Below, piece by piece: positions 1 to 4,597 of a stretch of 5,490 nt of DNA. Position 1 is the stretch's first letter, and every line of letters starts with the position of its first letter. A program made the translations under genes and the position numbers. The notes under the pieces were generated by a model that was not told the DNA's origin, did not search any database, and worked only from the letters and a program-made list of their open reading frames with translations. This stretch comes from Beijerinckiaceae bacterium. GTDB taxonomy: Bacteria; Pseudomonadota; Alphaproteobacteria; Rhizobiales; Beijerinckiaceae. The stretch lies in the NCBI GenBank assembly GCA_947380915.1, contig CANCSY010000218.1:1-5490 (forward strand), given 5' to 3'.

Positions 1-407
1 TAGGCGTCGCGGATGCCTTCGGCGATGGCGCTCTCGTCCTGCCCGTCGGTCCAGATCATGCGGCCCTTCTTGCCCATGACGATGGCGGTGCCCGTGTCCT
101 GGCACATGGGCAGCACGCCGCCCGCCGCGATATTGGCGTTCTTGAGCAGGTCGTAGGCCACGAAACGGTCGTTGCTGGTGGCCTCGGGATCGTCGAGGAT
201 TTTCGCCAGCTGGGCCAGATGACCCGGGCGCAGCAGGTGGTTGATGTCGATCATGGCCTGTTCGGCCAGAAGGCGGATCGCCTCGCGGCTCACGGTGAGG
301 ATTTCGCGCCCGCCCAGGGTCTCGACGCTCACGCCTTCGGAGGTGAGCTTGCGATAGGGGGTCTCGTCCTTGCCGAGGGGAAACAGCGGCGAATACTGGT
401 AAGTCAT
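1..407 (-). CDS. fumA: Class I (iron-sulfur) fumarate hydratase, N-terminal part
   Basis: This is the first 135 codons of a fumarase that continues past the left edge. The enzyme interconverts fumarate and L-malate in the TCA cycle, in the cytosol, using an oxygen-sensitive [4Fe-4S] cluster. The visible protein follows the E. coli FumA/FumB pattern closely: a [19 protein letters not shown] segment near residues 10-28, LLRPGHL around 58-64, [13 protein letters not shown] around 72-84, and the hallmark [13 protein letters not shown] around 97-109. Cys102 in that motif corresponds to the first cluster cysteine (Cys105 of E. coli FumA). The start at 407 fits the family N-terminus. Its ribosome site is weak, with GGAA nine bases upstream. 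The gene lies 90 bp after the decarboxylase-like gene on the same strand and may be co-transcribed or have its own promoter (see 440-468). The two remaining cluster cysteines and the C-terminal domain lie outside the window, so integrity cannot be judged. Confidence 0.95.
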   Translation of the reverse strand, partial: MTYQYSPLFPLGKDETPYRKLTSEGVSVETLGGREILTVSREAIRLLAEQAMIDINHLLRPGHLAQLAKILDDPEATSNDRFVAYDLLKNANIAAGGVLPMCQDTGTAIVMGKKGRMIWTDGQDESAIAEGIRDA

Positions 408-439
408 GGGTCAGGGTTCCGGCCAGCGATCTACCCCGG

Positions 440-468
440 CTTTTAGGCTCTGCGGCGCCGGTTGGAAA
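440..468 (-). promoter_or_regulatory. Weak candidate promoter upstream of the fumarase gene
   Basis: On the minus strand a -35-like TTTCCA is followed after 17 bp by the -10-like TAAAAG at 445-440. Each matches the sigma-70 consensus at four of six bases. Transcription would start around 433, giving a leader of about 25 nt. The same 8-mer, CCTAAAAG, lies at a similar distance before the decarboxylase-like gene, which is the main reason to list it. The 408-497 gap otherwise contains only the short inverted repeat CGTTC-CT-GAACG at 479-490. Activity is inference. Confidence 0.2.
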
Positions 469-497
469 GAGGCTGGACCGTTCCTGAACGCCCGCGA

Positions 498-1490
498 TTA
501 CAGCTCGATGGTGCTGGGCGCGAAAATCTCTTCCATCTCGAAGCGGCGCGGGCCGAGGCCCTGCTCCACCAGATGCAGCGCCGCCGCCTCCAGCGTCTTG
601 CGGTTGGAGGCGACCCCGTGGCGCACCAGCGGCGTCGCGAGCGCCTTGCGAGCCTCCGCCGAGATGAGGCCGGTGTCGACATGGTAGTCACAATGCTCCA
701 TCCGCTCGGCGTCGGCGATGCTGGCGGCGTCATTGAAGGCCTTCACCAGGTTCAGGGCGAGCCAGGGATGCTTTTCAGCGAGTTCCCGGCGCATGACCAT
801 GCCGTGGTTGATCGGGTGGATGCCGGTCTTCTTCCAGTAGCGGGCGCCCTCGGCGGCCACGTCGGGGAACAGGGTGCGGATCGCGGGCTGGTTCTTCAGG
901 TCCACATTGCTGCGGTTCACGATGGTGGCGTGGCCGCGATAGTGGACGCAGGCCTGCAATTCGCCCGACAGCATCATGCTTGCGACGCTCTTGTCGGTGG
1001 GGATCTGGTTCACGGTCACGCCTTCGGGCGGGCGAAAGCCCGTGGCGCCGCCGTGGCTCAACTCAGGGGTGCGCTCCATGAACCATTCGCAATCTCTGGA
1101 GGTCACGCCCCATTCATGCTCCAGCGCGCCGCGCGTCCACAGAGCGCCGGTCTGCTGATATTCGGTCACGCCCACGCGCTTGCCCTTCATGTCCTCGGGC
1201 CGCTCGATCCCGGAATCCCGACGCACCAGGATGTGCGAATGGAAGAAGCGCCGCGTGGTGAAGATCGGCAGGCCCACGAAGCGGTCGTCACCCTTGGAGA
1301 GCGCGATCATGTAGGAGGACATGGACATTTCGGCCACGTCGAAATCTGCGAATTTCAACTGGCGCCAGAAGAGTTCGGAGGGGCCAACGACGCTGGGGGT
1401 CAGTTCAACGCCCTCCACCTTCACGCGCCCGTCGAGAACGGGCCAGGTGCGCGGATTGGCGGCGAAGGCGATGCTGAGATTGAGCTTCAT
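498..1490 (-). CDS. 4,5-dihydroxyphthalate decarboxylase-like protein (periplasmic-binding-protein fold, cytosolic)
   Basis: This 330-residue protein resembles the family founded on Pseudomonas 4,5-dihydroxyphthalate decarboxylase (Pht5), which turns 4,5-dihydroxyphthalate into protocatechuate. The family shares the NMT1/PhnD-like solute-binding fold and is often labelled an ABC substrate-binding protein. Visible signatures are PVLDGRVKVEGVEL near residues 17-30, FDVAEMSMSSYMIA near 50-63, GIERPEDMKGKRVGV near 94-108, and GIHPINHGMVMRREL near 223-237. There is no signal peptide or lipobox, which argues for an enzyme or cytosolic binder rather than a transporter component. I chose the ATG at 1490 because AAAGGGGGA lies just upstream and the family N-terminus begins there. 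ATGs at 1526 and 1556 would add an extension unlike the family and lack such a site. pcm lies 79 bp upstream and fumarase 90 bp downstream. Phthalate is not demonstrated as the substrate, because many rhizobial members of this family are uncharacterised. Confidence 0.8.
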   Translation of the reverse strand: MKLNLSIAFAANPRTWPVLDGRVKVEGVELTPSVVGPSELFWRQLKFADFDVAEMSMSSYMIALSKGDDRFVGLPIFTTRRFFHSHILVRRDSGIERPEDMKGKRVGVTEYQQTGALWTRGALEHEWGVTSRDCEWFMERTPELSHGGATGFRPPEGVTVNQIPTDKSVASMMLSGELQACVHYRGHATIVNRSNVDLKNQPAIRTLFPDVAAEGARYWKKTGIHPINHGMVMRRELAEKHPWLALNLVKAFNDAASIADAERMEHCDYHVDTGLISAEARKALATPLVRHGVASNRKTLEAAALHLVEQGLGPRRFEMEEIFAPSTIEL

Positions 1491-1495
1491 GTCGG

Positions 1496-1507
1496 TTTCC
1501 CCCTTTG
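1496..1507 (-). promoter_or_regulatory. Ribosome binding site that fixes the start of the decarboxylase-like gene
   Basis: The minus strand reads AAAGGGGGAAAC immediately before GACAC-free spacing to the ATG at 1490. The purine-rich AAAGGGGGA core sits about eight bases from the start. No comparable site precedes the in-frame ATGs at 1526 or 1556, so this site supports the shorter protein. Confidence 0.6.
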
Positions 1508-1513
1508 CGACGT

Positions 1514-1543
1514 CTTTTAGGACCATTCGCGGACGGGGGGCAA
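1514..1543 (-). promoter_or_regulatory. Candidate promoter before the decarboxylase-like gene
   Basis: On the minus strand TTGCCC is followed after 18 bp by TAAAAG at 1519-1514. Each hexamer matches the sigma-70 consensus at four of six positions. The start site would fall near 1507, right at the beginning of the ribosome site, giving a leader of about 16 nt. The CCTAAAAG 8-mer recurs before the fumarase gene. This is a by-eye prediction. The alternative is read-through from pcm, whose stop is only 79 bp upstream. Confidence 0.25.
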
Positions 1544-1569
1544 GGCGGGGCGGCAAGTGGGGGAGGACG

Positions 1570-2226
1570 TCAGGCCTGCTGCGCCTCCCCGTTTTCCATC
1601 ACCAGCGGCACGAACTGCACTGCGCCCAGATCCTCCTCGATCCATTCGGCCGCGCTGGCGCGGGTGATCCGCATGAGCCTTTGCACCTCCCCGTAAGGGC
1701 CGACGGGGATGATCAGGCGCCCGCCGACCACGAGTTGCTGTTTCAGGGCCTCGGGAACCACAGGCCCGCCTGCGGTGACGATGATGGCGTCGAAGGGCGC
1801 CGCCATGGGCCATCCCTGGGAGCCATCCGCCCGCAGCACCGTCACATTGGCCCGCCCGAGTTCTGCGATGCGCGAACCGGCTATGCGGGCCAGCCTGGGA
1901 TGGCGCTCGATGCTCCACACGCGCACGGCCAATTCGCTGAGCACCGCCGCGCCGTAGCCCGAGCCCGCGCCGATCTCCAGCACCCGGTCCGTTGGCTTGA
2001 TCTGCGCCGCCTGCGCCATGAGCGCGACGATGAAGGGCTGGGAAATGGTCTGACCTTCGGCGATGGGCAGCGGCCGGTCCTCATAGGCGTGGTCGGCATG
2101 GTCGGGGTCGACGAAGCGCTCGCGGGGAACCTGCCGCATGGCCTGCAGGACACGGGAGTCGGTGACGCCGCGCGGCTCGATCTGCTCGGCCACCATGCGG
2201 TCCCGCAATAGCGTGAACTCGGTCAT
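1570..2226 (-). CDS. pcm: Protein-L-isoaspartate(D-aspartate) O-methyltransferase
   Basis: This cytosolic enzyme uses S-adenosylmethionine to methylate isoaspartyl residues in aged proteins, starting their repair. At 218 residues it has the usual bacterial length. The family pattern is clear: an N-terminal helix with MVAEQI and VLQAMRQVPRERFV (residues 11-39), the substrate-loop motif RPLPIAEGQTISQP (51-64), the SAM-binding motif VLEIGAGSGYGAAVL (82-96), an acidic end to the second strand at SIERHP (105-110), RADGSQGWP (132-140), FDAIIVTAG (145-153), and GGRLIIPVG (168-176) before a C-terminal VQFVPLV. The start at 2226 is supported by GGAG seven bases upstream. pcm is often found beside surE or nlpD in other proteobacteria. 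Here it stands alone, at the head of a leftward run with the decarboxylase-like and fumarase genes, and diverges from the solute-binding protein gene across an AT-rich control region. It has no sign of damage. Rhizobia often carry more than one pcm paralogue, so this may not be the only copy. Confidence 0.96.
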   Translation of the reverse strand: MTEFTLLRDRMVAEQIEPRGVTDSRVLQAMRQVPRERFVDPDHADHAYEDRPLPIAEGQTISQPFIVALMAQAAQIKPTDRVLEIGAGSGYGAAVLSELAVRVWSIERHPRLARIAGSRIAELGRANVTVLRADGSQGWPMAAPFDAIIVTAGGPVVPEALKQQLVVGGRLIIPVGPYGEVQRLMRITRASAAEWIEEDLGAVQFVPLVMENGEAQQA

Positions 2227-2263
2227 TACGTATCTCCAGAGTGATTAAAGATGAAAAGTGCTA

Positions 2264-2271
2264 TAAATTTA
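2264..2271. repeat. TAAATTTA palindrome, copy 1
   Basis: This is a perfect 8-base palindrome overlapping the candidate pcm -10 element. An identical copy lies at 2389-2396, 125 bp away start to start. It could be an operator half of a paired site, or a chance outcome of the AT-rich composition. Confidence 0.35.
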
Positions 2272-2297
2272 AATAAACAGATTATTTTATATTTCAA
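2268..2297 (-). promoter_or_regulatory. Candidate promoter for pcm
   Basis: On the minus strand TTGAAA (2297-2292) is followed after 18 bp by TTTAAA (2273-2268). They match the sigma-70 -35 and -10 consensus at five and four of six bases. Transcription would begin near 2261, leaving a leader of about 34 nt that contains the GGAG ribosome site. The -10 overlaps one copy of the TAAATTTA palindrome. In such AT-rich DNA chance matches are common, so this stays tentative. Confidence 0.3.
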
Positions 2298-2388
2298 CCT
2301 TGAGCGTAGTAGATGGATTATTTGCTAAATTAATGAAGCGTTAACTATACTAAACATGATTATAAAGCTTGATCTGTGCTATTTTACT

Positions 2389-2396
2389 TAAATTTA
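2389..2396. repeat. TAAATTTA palindrome, copy 2
   Basis: This is the second perfect copy of the 8-base palindrome, at the right edge of the AT-rich island and about 40 bp upstream of the candidate -35 of the solute-binding protein gene. The 125 bp spacing is close to twelve helical turns, so both copies would face the same side of the DNA. A regulatory role is inferred only. Confidence 0.35.
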
Positions 2397-2436
2397 GGTC
2401 TGATTTGAGCGGGTTGCCGCTGCCTCGGCCTCTGGT

Positions 2437-2464
2437 TTGACAATGGCGGACGCGGCGCCAGAAT
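2437..2464 (+). promoter_or_regulatory. Candidate promoter for the solute-binding protein gene
   Basis: A perfect sigma-70 -35 element, TTGACA (2437-2442), is followed after 16 bp by CAGAAT (2459-2464), which matches the -10 consensus at four of six bases. The start site would be near 2471, giving a leader of about 44 nt before the ATG at 2515. It sits in the GC-rich part of the gap, just downstream of the AT-rich island, which could act as an upstream activating or silencing region. Confidence 0.4.
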
Positions 2465-2503
2465 GGCCGCAACGATAATCAGGCGCGAAGCTGGCGACTG
2501 GCC

Positions 2504-2510
2504 GGGAGGA
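2504..2510 (+). promoter_or_regulatory. Strong ribosome binding site of the solute-binding protein gene
   Basis: GGGAGGA ends four bases before the ATG at 2515. It is the best Shine-Dalgarno match in the window. It fixes the start of the signal peptide and suggests efficient translation. Confidence 0.75.
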
Positions 2511-2514
2511 CCCC

Positions 2515-3534
2515 ATGAAGAACATTTTCATTCTCGCTTTCGCCCTTCTGTCGGCAGGGGCGGCGCAGGCGCAAAGCCCGCAAGCGTCCTGGATCATGCC
2601 GGAATTGCTGGCGGGCGCCAAAGCCGAGGGGCAACTCACCGTCTATTCCTCCACCAATGAGCAGGAAGGCCTGCCACTGTGGAAGCTTTTCGAGGACGCC
2701 ACGGGCGTCAAGGTGAATTATGTGCGCGGGGCGGAATCCCCGCTGCAGGCCAAGATCGCCATCGAGGCGCGCACCGGCCAGCAATCATGGGACGTCCATA
2801 ATGCGAGCACGGTGAACATGGTGCCGGAAAATCTGGTGCTGCAATTCGAGCCGCCCAACGCCAAGGATATCATGCCGGAGGCGCGCGATCCCAACAAACG
2901 CTGGTTTGGCGTCTATGCGGGCTACAGCGTACCCCAATACAACACCAATCTGGTGAAGCCGGAAGAGCTGCCGACGAATTTCGAGGATTTTCTCACCCGC
3001 AAGCAATGGGTCGGCAAACTCGCCATCGAGGCCACCGACCGCGACTGGATGGATGCGATTCTCCAGTTCTACGGGCGTGACAAGGGGCTGAAGCTGCTGC
3101 GTGACATTCAGGCGACCCTGAAGCCCGTGGTGCTCGACGGGCATTTCGCCATGGCGCGCCAGATTGCGGCGGGGGAATATCCCATCGCCCTGCTCAACTA
3201 TTCGATGCTGACGACGAATCTGAAGCAGCAGGGCGCGCCGACGGATTTTCTGGTGCTTGACCCCGTGCATCTGTGGTTCGGCATGGTGGGCGTGAACAAG
3301 AACGCGCCCCATCCCAACGCCGCAAAGCTGGCCGCCAATTTTCTCCTGAGCCGGGAAGCCCAGGAATTCTCCTCGAAGATGGGCGGGCGCGTGCCCACGC
3401 GGCTGGATGTGGAGTCCAATCCCAAGGATCTGCGTCAGCGCATGAACGAGAAGAAGGTGGTCTTCCTGCAGCACACGGCCGAACAGGCCAAGGCGTCGCA
3501 GAAGCTCTTCGACGAGATCTTCAAGCCGCGATGA
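2515..3534 (+). CDS. ABC transporter solute-binding protein, iron(III)-type family (COG1840-like), secreted
   Basis: This is a 339-residue periplasmic binding protein that should capture a solute for an ABC importer. It starts with a Sec signal peptide: Lys2, a hydrophobic core IFILAFALL (4-12), and a likely cut after AQA at residue 19. There is no lipobox. The mature part fits the AfuA/FbpA-like group: EGQLTVYSST near 38-46, a variable-domain segment FEDATGVKVNYV (59-70), YNTNLVKPEELP (142-153), and the C-terminal HPNAAKLAANFLLSREAQEF (266-285). The paired tyrosines that bind ferric iron in FbpA are not evident. The comparable region reads LLNYSML with one tyrosine (Tyr229), so the ligand may be something other than free iron. 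No permease or ATPase gene lies next to it. On the left it faces pcm across a control region, and on the right its last 14 bp overlap the convergent flavin oxidoreductase gene. The ligand is not recognisable from sequence. Confidence 0.88.
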   Translation: MKNIFILAFALLSAGAAQAQSPQASWIMPELLAGAKAEGQLTVYSSTNEQEGLPLWKLFEDATGVKVNYVRGAESPLQAKIAIEARTGQQSWDVHNASTVNMVPENLVLQFEPPNAKDIMPEARDPNKRWFGVYAGYSVPQYNTNLVKPEELPTNFEDFLTRKQWVGKLAIEATDRDWMDAILQFYGRDKGLKLLRDIQATLKPVVLDGHFAMARQIAAGEYPIALLNYSMLTTNLKQQGAPTDFLVLDPVHLWFGMVGVNKNAPHPNAAKLAANFLLSREAQEFSSKMGGRVPTRLDVESNPKDLRQRMNEKKVVFLQHTAEQAKASQKLFDEIFKPR

Positions 3535-4546
3535 GCGGACGAAGCGCCATGGCCTCGGCAATCAGCCCATAGGACGCCTTGCGGTCGGCAAGGTCATGCG
3601 CCTGCGTGAGGATGGCGATCTCCTCCACGCCCAGCGCGCGCCCGTAATCCCGCAGCTTCTGCGCCACCGCAGCGCCATCACCGATCATGGCCTCACTGGC
3701 CATATGCTCGGCCCGCGCTTCCTCGCCCCGCGCGCGCAATTCCGCCAGCGCCTCCTGCGGGGGCAGGAGCGGCTTGCGGATGCCCCGGTCGCGGTTGAGG
3801 CGCGAGAGGGCGCGGGTGGCGAAGACGAAGCGCGCCTGCGCCTCGCTCGCCGCCGCCAGCGCGAAGAGGCAGACCGTGGGCTGCGGGGCGGGGTGGCGCT
3901 CGCTGGGCTGGAAGTAGCGTCGATACAGCTCGAAGGCCTGTTCGGCGCCGCGCTCGTTGATGAATGCGGCGAAGCAGAAGGGAATGCCGAGATAGGCCGC
4001 CACCTGCGCGCCATAATCGGAACTGCCGAGCATGAAGACTTCCGGCGCGGTCGGGCTTTGGGGCGTCACCTTCAGGCTCGCCAGTGCATGGCCGTCCACG
4101 AGGGGCTTGCCGGAGGTCCAGGCGATGATGTCGCGCACATTGGCGGGAAAACGCTGCACGGCGTCGTCGCCCATGGGGTTCAGCGCCCAGGAGGTGCGCC
4201 CATCCCCGCCCGGCGCCCGGCCAAGGCCCAGATCGATACGGCCGGGGGCGATGGCCTCCAGCACGCGGAACTGCTCGGCCACTTTCAGCGGCGCGTAATG
4301 GGGCAGCATGACGCCCGCCGAGCCCACGCGAATGCGCTGGGTGCGCGAAGCGATGGCGGCGATGAGGATCTCGGGCGCCGAGCCGACAATGCTCTCGGAT
4401 CCATGATGCTCGCTTACCCAGAAGCGCTCATAGCCTAGGGCGTCGCAATGCTGCGCGATCTCGATGGTGTCGCGAATGGCGCGATCCTGCTGCGCGCCCA
4501 TGACGGTGGGCGACTGGTCGAGAACGGAGAGCCGAAGATCGGTCAT
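3521..4546 (-). CDS. LLM-class flavin-dependent oxidoreductase (luciferase-like, group 1 / MsnO8 type)
   Basis: This 341-residue enzyme of the bacterial luciferase-like superfamily probably uses reduced FMN and oxygen to oxidise an organic substrate in the cytosol. The group-1 pattern (TIGR03558, also seen in E. coli YhbW) is clear: LSVLDQSP (6-13), ALGYERFWVSEHHG (36-49), GSAPEILIA (55-63), RIRVGSAGVMLPHYAPLKVA (71-90), PGRIDLGLGRAPGGD (101-115), and a phosphate-binding LGSSDYGAQVAAYLGIPF (173-190). Length is typical and the fold appears intact. The start at 4546 has AAGG eight bases upstream. The gene follows the ring-cleavage dioxygenase on the same strand after 51 bp, so the two are probably co-transcribed, with a GC-rich palindrome between them. 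Its stop lies inside the last codons of the solute-binding protein gene. The natural substrate is unknown. Pairing with a dioxygenase makes an aromatic hydroxylation or side-chain oxidation possible, but most members of this group are uncharacterised. Confidence 0.9.
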   Translation of the reverse strand: MTDLRLSVLDQSPTVMGAQQDRAIRDTIEIAQHCDALGYERFWVSEHHGSESIVGSAPEILIAAIASRTQRIRVGSAGVMLPHYAPLKVAEQFRVLEAIAPGRIDLGLGRAPGGDGRTSWALNPMGDDAVQRFPANVRDIIAWTSGKPLVDGHALASLKVTPQSPTAPEVFMLGSSDYGAQVAAYLGIPFCFAAFINERGAEQAFELYRRYFQPSERHPAPQPTVCLFALAAASEAQARFVFATRALSRLNRDRGIRKPLLPPQEALAELRARGEEARAEHMASEAMIGDGAAVAQKLRDYGRALGVEEIAILTQAHDLADRKASYGLIAEAMALRPLIAA

Positions 4547-4562
4547 TGCGCGCGCCTTGCAG

Positions 4563-4585
4563 GCCCTCCCGCCGGGCGGGAGGGC
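4563..4585. repeat. Perfect GC-rich inverted repeat between dioxygenase and flavin oxidoreductase genes
   Basis: GCCCTCCCGCC (4563-4573) and GGCGGGAGGGC (4575-4585) are exact reverse complements around a single G, so RNA from either strand can form a hairpin of about ten G:C-rich pairs with a three-base loop. It lies in the 51 bp gap after the dioxygenase stop and about 17 bases before the next start. On the minus strand it is followed by CCTGCAAGG, with no T-run, so it is not a classic intrinsic terminator. It could attenuate read-through, protect the upstream message from 3' decay, or affect translation of the downstream gene. Confidence 0.8.
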
Positions 4586-4597
4586 GCGGTGATGATG

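Larger units (their letters stand above)
2227..2514. other. AT-rich divergent intergenic region
   Basis: This 288 bp gap separates the divergent starts of pcm and the solute-binding protein gene. From 2241 to 2400 I count 41 G or C in 160 bases (about 26%), while the rest, 2401-2514, returns to GC-rich. I find no plausible gene in it. It contains the candidate promoters listed separately, two TAAATTTA palindromes, and a small AT hairpin at 2271-2287 (AAATAA, ACAGA loop, TTATTT). A minus-strand TATAAT at 2364-2359 has no good -35 partner. Such AT-rich control DNA in alphaproteobacteria can bind MucR/Ros-type or other AT-seeking silencers, but that is an inference here. Confidence 0.85.

Noticed and set aside
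462..1520. A 352-codon plus-strand open frame opposite the decarboxylase-like gene
   Set aside because: It mirrors the real gene almost exactly, has a low-complexity His/Gly/Ala-rich translation with no family motifs, and arises from the GC bias of the true frame.
1491..1556. Upstream ATG starts (1556, 1526) for the decarboxylase-like gene
   Set aside because: They add a basic extension unlike the family and lack a ribosome site, while the ATG at 1490 follows AAAGGGGGA closely.
1321..2211. A 296-codon plus-strand open frame opposite pcm and the decarboxylase-like gene start
   Set aside because: It spans two well-supported genes and the gap between them on the other strand, and its translation matches nothing recognisable.
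2271..2287. AAATAA/TTATTT hairpin as a terminator or riboswitch in the AT-rich gap
   Set aside because: Six A:T pairs interrupted by mismatches beyond would be unstable, and there is no wider conserved fold to see.
3526..3538. CCGC-GATGA-GCGG as a bidirectional terminator at the convergent gene ends
   Set aside because: The stem is only four base pairs and no T-run follows on either strand.
2785..3561. A 258-codon minus-strand open frame opposite the solute-binding protein gene
   Set aside because: The plus-strand protein has a signal peptide, a strong ribosome site and family motifs. The minus-strand translation is rich in His/Arg/Leu without domain signatures.
3596..4438. A 280-codon plus-strand open frame opposite the flavin oxidoreductase gene
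   Set aside because: It is a shadow of the clear luciferase-like protein, with no start signal and no motifs.
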